Part shown: positions 16,601-24,763 of the stretch, one piece after another
How the letters are laid out: each line of letters begins with the position of its first letter
How positions within the stretch are numbered: the stretch's first letter is position 1
Notes under the pieces: model-generated
Database searches by the model: none
Seen by the model: the letters and a program-made list of their open reading frames with translations, nothing else
What the model was told of the DNA's origin: nothing
Assembly: GCA_943788345.1 (NCBI GenBank)
Contig: CALSPX010000011.1
Span: forward strand, 186,001-250,000
Source: Ascidiaceihabitans sp023955215
GTDB lineage: Bacteria > Pseudomonadota > Alphaproteobacteria > Rhodobacterales > Rhodobacteraceae
Direction of reading: 5' to 3'
Length of the DNA stretch: 64,000 nucleotides
Translations under genes and position numbers: made by a program

Positions 16601-17374
16601 TTAAAGTGGTGCGAAAACCTTTGTCAGGTGTTTGGCTGTGGTGTCTGTGCCGTATGGTGCATTGATAATAAACATACCGGACCCAATCATGCCATGCCCT
16701 TGTTTTGCAGGGGTAAACCGAACTTCATGGCGCATTGCGTCTGGGTGAACCTCTTCCAGCATTCTCAACATAGTGGTGTGTGATCCGTCCATCAAAATCG
16801 GATACCAAAGGGCAATAATACCCACGTTCCAAGACCGCGCATAACGTCGAATGTGACCAGGGATCAGGTCGTAGTCGGTCTTAATTTCATAGCTCGGATC
16901 GATCAACATCATGCCGCGACGTGGGGTCGGCGGGAGGAGGCTGTGGGCGGTGGCGAAGCCGTCGCGGTTGTGGCAACTGACGGGGTAGGGCGACATGGCG
17001 TAATCGAGCGCTGCGTGTTCGCCCGGATGCAATTCGCATAGGTGAATTTTGTCTGTCTCGCGCAACAGTGTGGCGGCGATCAGCGGGGAACCCGGATAAG
17101 CGGTTTTCCCATGGGTTTCAGTGGTTTGCGCCAACACATCGCCATAGGCCGTGCCCTTAAATTTGTCGCGCAAAAGGCCAACGCCTTTGGCGGCTTCACC
17201 CGTTTTGAGGGCCTCATCGGCGTCCAGATCATAGACGGCACGACCAGCGTGGGTTTCAAAGTAGGTGAGGGGTTTGTCCTTGGCCGTTAAGTACTTCAAC
17301 ATGCTGGATAAAAGAGCATGTTTGTGAACGTCGGCGAGGTTGCCCGCGTGATATATATGTTGATAACTAAGCAT
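16601..17374 (-). CDS. rlmJ: 23S rRNA (adenine-N6)-methyltransferase RlmJ
   Basis: 257 residues. RlmJ methylates A2030 of 23S rRNA using S-adenosylmethionine. The N-terminus (YQHIYHAGNLADVHKH) is diagnostic; TYFETHAGRAVYDL holds the SAM site, and LIDPSYEIKTDY is the catalytic DPxYE-type motif, with Ser in the variable place. Length is near the family norm. The ATG is at 17372-17374. It is divergent from the Hsp70 gene, sharing the 352-bp upstream region. Confidence 0.9.
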   Translation of the reverse strand: MLSYQHIYHAGNLADVHKHALLSSMLKYLTAKDKPLTYFETHAGRAVYDLDADEALKTGEAAKGVGLLRDKFKGTAYGDVLAQTTETHGKTAYPGSPLIAATLLRETDKIHLCELHPGEHAALDYAMSPYPVSCHNRDGFATAHSLLPPTPRRGMMLIDPSYEIKTDYDLIPGHIRRYARSWNVGIIALWYPILMDGSHTTMLRMLEEVHPDAMRHEVRFTPAKQGHGMIGSGMFIINAPYGTDTTAKHLTKVFAPL

Positions 17375-17726
17375 AGGGGGTTATGAGGCCAAGTGAGGGC
17401 GAGGCGCAACGGTAAACGGGGCGTTCGCCGCGATTGCGGGGGCGCAATGTGCAGAATGGGGCGTGTTCTGTACAGTTTGAGCGTACCATTTTGCGCCCAG
17501 ATCAACGGGATTTCACGAAACTGCACAGATCACAGGGCAATCTGTACAGTTCAGCGCCGCAACCCCACTTAATCAATCGTTAAATACCGCCGCATGTTAA
17601 CGTTTGAAAACGGGCGGTAACCTTTGGTTAGGAATTGCACAAAACGGATAGAGGCACTTCGCGATTGACGGCCCCCGCTGGTGACCCTAGAGACCCCATT
17701 CGTTTGATCAATTCGGGGACTGCAAC
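17375..17726. promoter_or_regulatory. Divergent promoter region with three copies of a 13-bp operator-like motif
   Basis: No gene is seen here. Three near-identical 13-mers with consensus WTCTGTRCAGTTY occur at 17466-17478 (plus), 17518-17530 (minus) and 17540-17552 (plus). The 8-base core CTGTACAG is itself palindromic. Copies two and three are 21-22 bp apart, about two helical turns, as expected for cooperative repressor dimers. They lie between rlmJ and the Hsp70 gene. Confidence 0.5.
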
Positions 17727-18977
17727 ATGACCACTCAAACCCACACATTGGGCATTGATTTTGGCACCTCAAACACGGCGGCGGGATACGCGGTGGATGG
17801 CAAACCCAAGCTGGTCAAACTGGCAGGGGATCAAACCACGATGCCCACCACATTCTTCTTTGATTTCGACAGCCGTAAAACGCTGATCGGGGAACCCGCG
17901 AACCAAGCCTTGCTTGAGGGCTTGGATGGTCGTTTCATGCGTGCGCTCAAACGTGTGCTGGGCACCACCTTGATGCACGAGAAACGCCAAGTGCTGAACA
18001 AGCGCGTGACCTTTGTGGACATCATCGCGGGATTCCTGCGCGAGGTTAAGCTGCGGGCAGAAGCCGACACGGGCCTGACATTTGACAACGTCATTTCAGG
18101 ACGCCCCGTTGTCTTTCACGGCGCGGGCGACCCACGCGAACAGCAGGCCGAAGATGACCTACGCGCCTGCTACATCGCGGCGGGGTTCAAAGAGGTGTCG
18201 TTCATGGACGAGCCTGAAGCGGCGGCGATTGCCAGTGGCGCGTTGGAACAATCGGGCGAAGTGGGCCTGATCGTCGACATCGGCGGGGGTACATCTGACT
18301 TTTCGTTGTTTCGCTCTGGTGAAAACGGCGTGGATATTCTGGCCAACCACGGTGTGCGTGTAGGTGGGACGGACTTTGACCGCGCCATCAATATTGATCG
18401 CGTGATGCCACTGCTGGGCAAGGGCGGCACATTGCGCAAATGGATTGGCGACGGATCATCCCCGATCCCCCATTCGATTTTTAATGACATGGCCACATGG
18501 GAGAAAATCCCATTCCTTTACACCGCACAGAACCGCCGGTTGGTCGAGGAAATGCTGACCCTTGCCCATGAGCCGGACAAGCTGGGGCGTATGGCATCGG
18601 TGCTGGAGGATGAACTGGGGCACGAGCTGTCCTTTGCCGTTGAGCAGGGCAAGATTGCGGCGAACTCTGGCGATGCGGATGCAGTGATTTCACTGGGCCT
18701 GATCGAGCGCGGATTGTCTGCGGATTTGGCCACGAATGATTTGGGCGTGATTTTGGATGAATACTCCAAGGCGCTGCACGGCGGCGCGGCGGAAACCCTG
18801 CGCTTGGCGGGATTGGACGCGGGCGATGTGCAGCGGGTGATTTACGTGGGCGGGTCAAGCCTGCTGACGCTGGTGTCGGACACGATGAAGGCGCAGTTTC
18901 CGGACGCGGAGCACTCGTTTACAGAGGTGTTCACGGCGGTGACGGATGGGCTGGCGATTGCGTCTGGGCGAGGGTAG
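17727..18977 (+). CDS. Short Hsp70 family protein (YegD type)
   Basis: 416 residues: an Hsp70/actin ATPase domain without the substrate-binding domain of DnaK (about 640 residues). GIDFGTSNTAAGY is phosphate loop 1, DIGGGTSDFS phosphate loop 2 and YVGGSSLL the adenosine motif. YegD-type proteins are putative chaperone-like ATPases of unknown client. The ATG at 17727 is in the usual place just before THTLGIDFGTSN. The upstream region carries operator-like repeats, suggesting it is regulated rather than constitutive. Confidence 0.85.
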   Translation: MTTQTHTLGIDFGTSNTAAGYAVDGKPKLVKLAGDQTTMPTTFFFDFDSRKTLIGEPANQALLEGLDGRFMRALKRVLGTTLMHEKRQVLNKRVTFVDIIAGFLREVKLRAEADTGLTFDNVISGRPVVFHGAGDPREQQAEDDLRACYIAAGFKEVSFMDEPEAAAIASGALEQSGEVGLIVDIGGGTSDFSLFRSGENGVDILANHGVRVGGTDFDRAINIDRVMPLLGKGGTLRKWIGDGSSPIPHSIFNDMATWEKIPFLYTAQNRRLVEEMLTLAHEPDKLGRMASVLEDELGHELSFAVEQGKIAANSGDADAVISLGLIERGLSADLATNDLGVILDEYSKALHGGAAETLRLAGLDAGDVQRVIYVGGSSLLTLVSDTMKAQFPDAEHSFTEVFTAVTDGLAIASGRG

Positions 18978-19072
18978 GGTTTTCGCGGTAACGAATGTCT
19001 GCTTCGAGCCCAAATTGACGGCACCCTCCCCAATGTTCTACATATCTGCCGGTCATCAGAAGGTCATTTTCC

Positions 19073-19492
19073 ATGCCATCCTTAGTTGTCCCTGAATTCG
19101 CAGTTTCTGATTGGGTCAAATCTCGAAAGTTCTACTGCGAAATTTTGGGCTTTGCGTGCCTTTATGACCGTCCAGAAGAAGGTTTCAGTTACCTTAGCCT
19201 CGACGGCGCTGAACTTATGATTGATCAGATTGGCGAAGGAAGAACATTTGACGACGGGCACTTACCAACCGAATACCCGTTTGGCAGAGGTTTAAATGTA
19301 CAGATACAGGTCGAAGATATCGCGCCAATCACAAGCGCACTGGTAGCGGCTAAAATCCCGCTTTACCTTGACGTTGAGGACAAATGGTATCGGAAGGACG
19401 ATAGCGACGTTGGGAACCGTCAATTTGTCGTAGCTGATCCTGATGGATACCTGCTGCGTTTCTTTCAATCACTCGGCTCAAGGGGGCATTAA
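19073..19492 (+). CDS. VOC family protein, bleomycin-resistance-like
   Basis: 139 residues. VVPEFAVSDWVKSRKFYCEILGF opens the first module and FVVADPDGYLLRFFQSLG closes the second, the typical metal-ligand strand. The closest general pattern is the bleomycin-binding/fosfomycin-type VOC group, which often binds small molecules without catalysis. No resistance claim can be made from sequence. It lies alone, 95 bp after the Hsp70 gene. Confidence 0.8.
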   Translation: MPSLVVPEFAVSDWVKSRKFYCEILGFACLYDRPEEGFSYLSLDGAELMIDQIGEGRTFDDGHLPTEYPFGRGLNVQIQVEDIAPITSALVAAKIPLYLDVEDKWYRKDDSDVGNRQFVVADPDGYLLRFFQSLGSRGH

Positions 19493-19558
19493 GTCCCGCA
19501 CAGCAGACATCTGGTCTTCCCCCTCGCCAACCCTCTTAACCTCAGATAAACCCCTCGT

Positions 19559-20179
19559 ATGTCACATATTGAATCACTCTTTGTCACCCGTCTTTACCGT
19601 GCTCAGCTGTCCGAAATGGGCAAGGGAGTGGATCACGATGAACTTGAAAACTCTTGCTGGTCCATCGCCAATGACGATGAAGCAGGCCAAGAATGGTGCG
19701 AGGAGAACGGCTTTCCTGGCTATACCAGTTATGCCTCTTTGACCGACCTTGGCTGGCGCTTTCCTATCTTTGCCGATTTGATCAAGGTTTTGGACAAGCA
19801 CGTGGCTGCCTTTGTCAAAGATCTGGATTTTGATCTGGATGATAAGAAGATCACGTTGGATTCATTGTGGATCAACATTCTGCCCCAAGGTGGCGTGCAT
19901 ACATCCCATATTCATCCGCACAGCGTGATCAGTGGCACGACCTATGTGAACATGCCCACGGATACGAGCGCGATCAAGTTTGAAGACCCCCGTTCCGCCA
20001 TGATGATGGCCGCGCCTGTGCGCAAAAAGGACGCCCGCGACGAGATGCGCAGCTTCTTTTACGTGGCCCCAGATGTGGGCGATGTGTTGCTATGGGAAAG
20101 CTGGCTGCGTCACGAGGTGCCGGTGAACATGGCCGAAGATGAGCGGATCAGCATTAGCTTTAACTATGGTTGGGGTTAA
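19559..20179 (+). CDS. Putative 2OG-Fe(II) oxygenase family protein (TIGR02466-like)
   Basis: 206 residues with a double-stranded beta-helix pattern: HTSHIHPHSVISGTTYV provides the probable iron ligands and FEDPR the next strand; RHEVPVNMAEDERISISFN contains the second histidine and the arginine that would bind 2-oxoglutarate. This matches the uncharacterised TIGR02466 family. The substrate is unknown. A terminator-like hairpin follows directly after the stop. Confidence 0.75.
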   Translation: MSHIESLFVTRLYRAQLSEMGKGVDHDELENSCWSIANDDEAGQEWCEENGFPGYTSYASLTDLGWRFPIFADLIKVLDKHVAAFVKDLDFDLDDKKITLDSLWINILPQGGVHTSHIHPHSVISGTTYVNMPTDTSAIKFEDPRSAMMMAAPVRKKDARDEMRSFFYVAPDVGDVLLWESWLRHEVPVNMAEDERISISFNYGWG

Positions 20180-20184
20180 GTTGG

Positions 20185-20213
20185 CGGCGGGAAATTTCTC
20201 GCCGTTTTCGTTT
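20185..20213 (+). terminator. Rho-independent terminator
   Basis: An inverted repeat at 20185-20204 (CGGCGGGAAA with TTTCTCGCCG, one G-U pair) is followed by TTTTCGTTT. It lies 6 bp after the oxygenase stop and before the convergent sbtB-like gene, so it may serve both strands. Confidence 0.65.
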
Positions 20214-20525
20214 CTAAAACCGCTCGGCCCGCAGCACTTCGCAGTCGCTGATTGTGACGACGCCGATGTGGCGTTCGATCACGTCGGATAGGCTTTCGAG
20301 CAGCTTGGGCAACCGATCAGGATGCACAACGCAGATCACTTGCACCATTCCCCCTGCGCGTCCCACTTGTCCTTCGCGGCTCCATGGGCCGGACCGCCCT
20401 GATCCGCCAAGGACCGGTACGATGGTGAACCCTGTCACGTCTGCGGCCTCAAGCGTTGTGCGCAGGCGGCGTTCCATTGGTGCCTCGATAATGATGGCGA
20501 CGCGTTTGGCTGGATGGGTTTGCAT
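20214..20525 (-). CDS. sbtB: PII-like protein SbtB
   Basis: 103 residues with the ferredoxin-like fold of PII proteins: RVAIIIEAPMERRLRTTLEAA, a glycine-rich T-loop (GGSGRSGPWSREG) and VQVICVVHPDRLPKLLESL. The arrangement matches SbtB, the cyclic-nucleotide/adenylate-sensing regulator of SbtA. The C-terminus (CEVLRAERF) lacks the CGPxGC redox loop of cyanobacterial forms. The gene starts 4 bp after the sbtA stop, so the two are coupled. Confidence 0.85.
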   Translation of the reverse strand: MQTHPAKRVAIIIEAPMERRLRTTLEAADVTGFTIVPVLGGSGRSGPWSREGQVGRAGGMVQVICVVHPDRLPKLLESLSDVIERHIGVVTISDCEVLRAERF

Positions 20526-20529
20526 TGGC

Positions 20530-21507
20530 TTATCCTCCGGTCAGGGCTGTGGCGAGGCCAAGGTAAAGTGGCAGGCCAAGCGTTAGGTTGAATGGGAATG
20601 TGATGCCCAGCGATAGGGTCAGGTAAACGCTGGGGTTGGCTTCGGGCACAGCGACACGCATGGCCGCTGGCACCGCGATGTAGGAGGCGGAGGCTGACAG
20701 CACCATGAACAGGAACACGCCGCCTGTGGACAGCCCAAGGACCATGCCGACCACGACACCCACGAGTGAGCCAACGATGGGCATTAAGATGCCAAAGGCA
20801 ACAAGGCCGAGCGATATGATGCCACGGCTTTCGCGTAATCCACGGCCCGCAATCAACCCCATATCCAGCAGGAAGAGGCACAAGACGCCCTTGAACGGGG
20901 CAACAATGAACGCTTCGATCTCTTTCAGTCCTTCGGGGCCAGTGACCATCCCGATGATGAAGGCACCAACCAGCAAAACGATCGATCCGTTCAGCATGAT
21001 TTCACGCCATAGGGTTGCGTCCATGCGGGCCTCGGATTTGGAACCTGTGCTGATCAACCAAAGGGCGGATAGGATCGCGGGGGCTTCCATCGCGGCGGCG
21101 ACGGCAACCATGTAGCCCTCGGATTCCATTCCAAGGCTCTCAAGGACCGAGGTCGCCGCCACAAAGGTCACGATTGAGATCGAACCGTAGTGTCCCGCGA
21201 CGGCAGCGGCGTTGGTGCGGTCCAGTTTGGTCATGACGCGCAACATACCGAAGGCGATTATTGGCAGGGCGGCGGATAGGAAAATACCAGCAATCAGGCT
21301 GGTCCCAAGGGCCAGATCAATACCGTGTAGGGAAACGCTTACCCCACCCTTAAACCCGATGGCGAAAAGCAGGTAGATCGACAGGAATTTAGCGGCTGCT
21401 TCGGGAATACTAAGGTCTGATCGGGCGAGGGATGCGAACAATCCAAGGGCAAAAGCCAGAATAAGGGGTGAGCCAAGGTTGGCCAGCGCGAGATCAAGAT
21501 AATTCAT
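20530..21507 (-). CDS. sbtA: Sodium-dependent bicarbonate transporter SbtA
   Basis: 325 residues, about ten membrane helices in two inverted halves. LLFAIGFKGGVSVS and AGHYGSISIVTFVAA in the first half and ASASYIAVPAAMR in the second are the broken-helix, Gly/Ser-rich segments of SbtA. SbtA imports bicarbonate with sodium; in cyanobacteria it feeds carboxysomes. No carboxysome or RuBisCO gene is in this window, so here it may feed anaplerotic carboxylases. A 9-bp dyad lies 20-70 bp upstream. Confidence 0.88.
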   Translation of the reverse strand: MNYLDLALANLGSPLILAFALGLFASLARSDLSIPEAAAKFLSIYLLFAIGFKGGVSVSLHGIDLALGTSLIAGIFLSAALPIIAFGMLRVMTKLDRTNAAAVAGHYGSISIVTFVAATSVLESLGMESEGYMVAVAAAMEAPAILSALWLISTGSKSEARMDATLWREIMLNGSIVLLVGAFIIGMVTGPEGLKEIEAFIVAPFKGVLCLFLLDMGLIAGRGLRESRGIISLGLVAFGILMPIVGSLVGVVVGMVLGLSTGGVFLFMVLSASASYIAVPAAMRVAVPEANPSVYLTLSLGITFPFNLTLGLPLYLGLATALTGG

Positions 21508-22122
21508 AAACGGGCCCCGATAAATGCATTACCGAAGGATATGGGGTGGGGGCTTCAGGATACAATTGGATTCGGTAATAAATGCGCATTGTTTCGCGGA
21601 TTTACATAGTTTTGTTCCCCTAGGTTAAGGCTTCTGTAGGGCGTGCAGCAGTGGAGTCGTTTTTATAACACGGCGCGAACATTCCTTTGAGGAATGCGAA
21701 AGCCACGCTATTTCCCTTTTTGAGCCGTTTTTGGGCCACATTTTCAGGGCATTAGATAATGAACAAAGTACCGTTTCAGTGCGAAAGGAAGTGTCCAAAT
21801 TCTGACAGTAGAATAGGTCAAAAGATAACAGCGCTGATCGCTGGGTAAAGTTGATATTAAAGGGGAAAAGTGAAATAAAAATACGTTCTGGCGCGGCGAT
21901 GGATGAAGTCGCAACTTAAGTTGATAACCGAATTTGAACCAGGTCGTTATGTGAAAGTCTCGTGTTAAAGAGTGTCCCAACCCTCAGAGCGCTTACTTTC
22001 ATTCTACTCAATGTGACAGAGCACTAAGCTCTGCGCATTTTCGCTGCGCGCATGTGTGCGTATCTAATTCAAGTGATCTTAAGCTTTAGGTCGCAGTCTA
22101 CAACCAGATGGAGGGCACAGGA
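21508..22122. promoter_or_regulatory. 615-bp intergenic region between sbtA and the RTX-Hint gene
   Basis: No gene is supported. The sbtA side holds an inverted repeat ATTACCGAA (21528-21536) / TTCGGTAAT (21571-21579) with a 34-bp spacer and partly extended by AAATGC on both sides. Two short hairpins occur, CATTCC-TTTGA-GGAATG at 21680-21696 and CAGAGC-ACTAA-GCTCTG at 22017-22033. The rest is AT-richer than its neighbours and should contain divergent promoters. A 78-codon minus-strand frame at 21744-21980 has no recognisable features. Confidence 0.5.
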
Positions 22123-23970
22123 ATGGCATTTACAAACGAACTGACCGGCGCAAGCGGCAGCTTTACTGCTGGTGGTACGACTGTAAATTATACTGCTTTT
22201 GCAGTGGGCGGTGCTTTAGACACCTACGGTGCTGGTTACGGCGACATTGATGGCACCAACTATTGGCTGGGCAATGGTTCCGAAAGCCCTGAAACCTACA
22301 CTTACACTTTCGACCAAACAATTTCTGGGTTCCAAATTAATGTAAATGCCCAGAATGCCGTCGAAAATATTGATTTTCTGATCAACGGCGTTGATGTCAA
22401 TCTGAACAGTTTGATTGCGAGTGGGCAGGTTACCGTCGTTACGCAAGGAAATGGGTCCGTCGATGGCAACGGCGATCTCGCTGGTAATGATGGCAACGCT
22501 AGCGCTGGCAACTCAACCATCTTGCAGTTCAACATGCCTGTCGACTCACTCGCATTAACGCACGGTGGAACCGGAAATGGGTCCCTCGTTGAAATTCTTG
22601 TTAGTGACCAATTGGCCCAAGACGGTATTGTTGAAGGCACGACAGGCAATGACCTAATAAATGCTGCCTATACTGGCGATCCCGATGGGGACATGGTCGA
22701 CAACAACGACGCGATCCTTGGGGTTGCAGACGAAGATGTGATCATTGGTGGTGGCGGCAACGATACGATTTACGGGGGTGCTGACGACGACTCGATCGAA
22801 GGTGACGGCACACTGCCTGCAGGTGGTGTAAGCGCAGATGGTAACGACGCTATCTTCGCTGAGGCTGGCAATGATACTGTATCTGGAGGTGGTGGTGCTG
22901 ACACCATCGACGGCGGAACCGGTAACGACTCTCTTTCCGGTGACAAAGGTGACGATAGTATCAGCGGTGGCACCGGTGATGATACGCTATTTGGTGGTAA
23001 CGGTAGTGACACACTGAATGGCGATGACGGTGACGATGTCATTAACGGCGAAAGTGGCGACGACATTATCACTGTTGGCGTTGGTGACGTGGCGGACGGT
23101 GGCTGCGCTGCAGATACCTTTAACTTGGATTTTGCTCAAACAAGCACTTCAGCTTCCAGCACGGTTACGATCGATGGCGGGACAAGCGCAGGTTCGGGTA
23201 CTGATTACGACACATTGGACTTATCGGGACTGGGTGAATTTACTCTTACCGAAACAACTGATGCAGATGGTGATTCAACCAGCGGCACTGCGGTTTTTGA
23301 CAGTGGTCAAACCGTAAGCTTCAGCGAAATTGAGAACCTTATAACTTGCTTTACGCCTGGTTGCCTTATTCAAACAGACCGTGGTGAAGTAGCGGTCGAA
23401 ACGCTGAAGGTCGGGGATCTGGTCAAAACCCTTGACCGTGGCATGCAGCCAATCCGCTGGATTGGATGCCGCAAACTGGATGCTATTGACCTGACGGTGG
23501 CACCAAAATTACGTCCAATCCGTATTTCTGAAGGTGCCATGGGCAATGGATTACCTAAGCGTGATCTTGAGTTATCCCCACAACATCGCGTCCTTGTGTC
23601 CTCGAAAATCATAAAACGGATGTTTAAAACTGACGAAGTCTTAGTTCCAGTGAAAAAGCTGGTTGAGATTGAAGGCATTGATGTCGTGGATTGTGCAATT
23701 GGTACAACGTACTTTCACCTGCTGTTCGATCACCATGAAATTGTTTACGCAAACGGGTTACCATCAGAGAGCCTATATCTTGGACCGCAGGCGTTGAAAT
23801 CGATCTCAGCAGAAGCGAGAAATGAGGTCGTGGCATTGTTTCCCGAAATCCTTGATCGAGATTTCCTTCAAGTTGAGGCCAGGCCTTTTCTTGAAAGAGG
23901 TAACACTATCAAGAGGATGGTTATGCGGCATGCGAAAAACCACCAGTCCTTCGCGGTGGAACGCTGGTAG
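22123..23970 (+). CDS. Secreted RTX-repeat protein with C-terminal Hint domain
   Basis: 615 residues, acidic. Residues 1-200 are beta-rich and resemble an adhesin-like module; about 205-320 carry calcium-binding nonapeptide repeats (GGxGxDxx forms such as GGGGNDTIYGG). A Hint (hedgehog/intein) domain begins at C409 (CFTPGCLIQT) and extends through SPQHRVLV and the DHHEIVYANG histidine-rich strand to about 555. Hint domains can self-cleave at the Cys. No N-terminal signal peptide is seen; RTX proteins go out by type I secretion, but no secretion genes are adjacent. GGAGGG at 22110-22115 sets the start at 22123, not 22108. Confidence 0.85.
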   Translation: MAFTNELTGASGSFTAGGTTVNYTAFAVGGALDTYGAGYGDIDGTNYWLGNGSESPETYTYTFDQTISGFQINVNAQNAVENIDFLINGVDVNLNSLIASGQVTVVTQGNGSVDGNGDLAGNDGNASAGNSTILQFNMPVDSLALTHGGTGNGSLVEILVSDQLAQDGIVEGTTGNDLINAAYTGDPDGDMVDNNDAILGVADEDVIIGGGGNDTIYGGADDDSIEGDGTLPAGGVSADGNDAIFAEAGNDTVSGGGGADTIDGGTGNDSLSGDKGDDSISGGTGDDTLFGGNGSDTLNGDDGDDVINGESGDDIITVGVGDVADGGCAADTFNLDFAQTSTSASSTVTIDGGTSAGSGTDYDTLDLSGLGEFTLTETTDADGDSTSGTAVFDSGQTVSFSEIENLITCFTPGCLIQTDRGEVAVETLKVGDLVKTLDRGMQPIRWIGCRKLDAIDLTVAPKLRPIRISEGAMGNGLPKRDLELSPQHRVLVSSKIIKRMFKTDEVLVPVKKLVEIEGIDVVDCAIGTTYFHLLFDHHEIVYANGLPSESLYLGPQALKSISAEARNEVVALFPEILDRDFLQVEARPFLERGNTIKRMVMRHAKNHQSFAVERW

Positions 23971-24314
23971 ATTATTCGAGCGTAAACCCGTAGTTGCCGT
24001 CCAATATACACTGGCTTCAAATGCGCTGACGTAATGATTGGCTCTTGGTGTGCCAGCTCTTTATGTCGTCGAGCTAAATGGCGGTATGGTTCTCAGAGCA
24101 AAATAAATCACAGCTACAAAATGGGTTAACCCGTCACGGGAATAGAGGTGCGTTGATCGCATCGTTGATCAACCGATAGACGATGCCCTTGCCAAGGTCA
24201 TGTGCAGATCTGCCGTTTTGATTGCCAGATTGTTGTCGCTGTATCTTCTTTCTAGACATGTTCGCAATCACGTGCATACCGTCCCTCAACGTTAATTTCA
24301 GGGAGCAAATCCAC
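23971..24314. other. 344-bp intergenic region
   Basis: Between the RTX-Hint gene and the ACT-domain gene. I see no gene, RNA or strong hairpin. GTTGATC is repeated near 24154-24170. The right end carries GGGAG just before the ACT-domain gene start. Confidence 0.4.
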
Positions 24315-24710
24315 ATGTCAGGCGAAACAAATTTGGATGAGTTGATCCGCTCATTGTCCGCAGTTCTGGTTGAGGGACTTTATGTCTTTGCCACCGTAAA
24401 AGCCCCCCAAGACCTGATGGGAATTGTGCCGCGCATGACTTTTGGTGAGGCTGAGGGCACCACCTATATTTTGCTCAAGTCAGAGGCAGAGCAATTGGGG
24501 TTGGCGTATGAATTTCCATGCCGGATGATTACGCTGAATATTCATTCGTCCCTAGAGGCCGTTGGGTTTATGGCCCGCATTGCAACGGAGCTGGCCAAGC
24601 ATGACATGGGCGTGAACCCAGTATCGGGCTTTTTCCACGATCACCTGTTTGTCCCTGATGGGCGCGAGCAGGATGCGATGACTGTGTTGATGGAGATGTC
24701 AAAGCGCTGA
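24315..24710 (+). CDS. ACT domain protein
   Basis: 131 residues with a tandem ACT-like fold (ACT_3/DUF2241 type). LVEGLYVFATVKAPQDLMG opens the first part, RMITLNIHSSLEAVGFMARI and NPVSGFFHDHLFVP form the second. ACT domains bind amino acids, but free-standing ones like this have no assigned role. The ATG at 24315 is preferred over upstream starts because GGGAG lies at 24301-24305. The gene is followed by a strong terminator. Confidence 0.75.
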   Translation: MSGETNLDELIRSLSAVLVEGLYVFATVKAPQDLMGIVPRMTFGEAEGTTYILLKSEAEQLGLAYEFPCRMITLNIHSSLEAVGFMARIATELAKHDMGVNPVSGFFHDHLFVPDGREQDAMTVLMEMSKR

Positions 24711-24730
24711 ACCGCGTCTTTGAATGTAGA

Positions 24731-24763
24731 AAAGGCCCGCAATTTGCGGGCCTTTGATCGTTT
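24731..24763. terminator. Bidirectional rho-independent terminator
   Basis: A perfect 10-bp stem AAAGGCCCGC / GCGGGCCTTT (24731-24740 with 24746-24755) with a five-base loop. It lies between the convergent ACT-domain and pyrG genes and has a short T-tract in both directions, so it should end both. Confidence 0.85.

Noticed and set aside
21744..21980. A 78-codon minus-strand frame in the sbtA-RTX gap
   Set aside because: No ribosome binding site of note, no domain, and a biased Leu/Phe/Ser composition; treated as chance.
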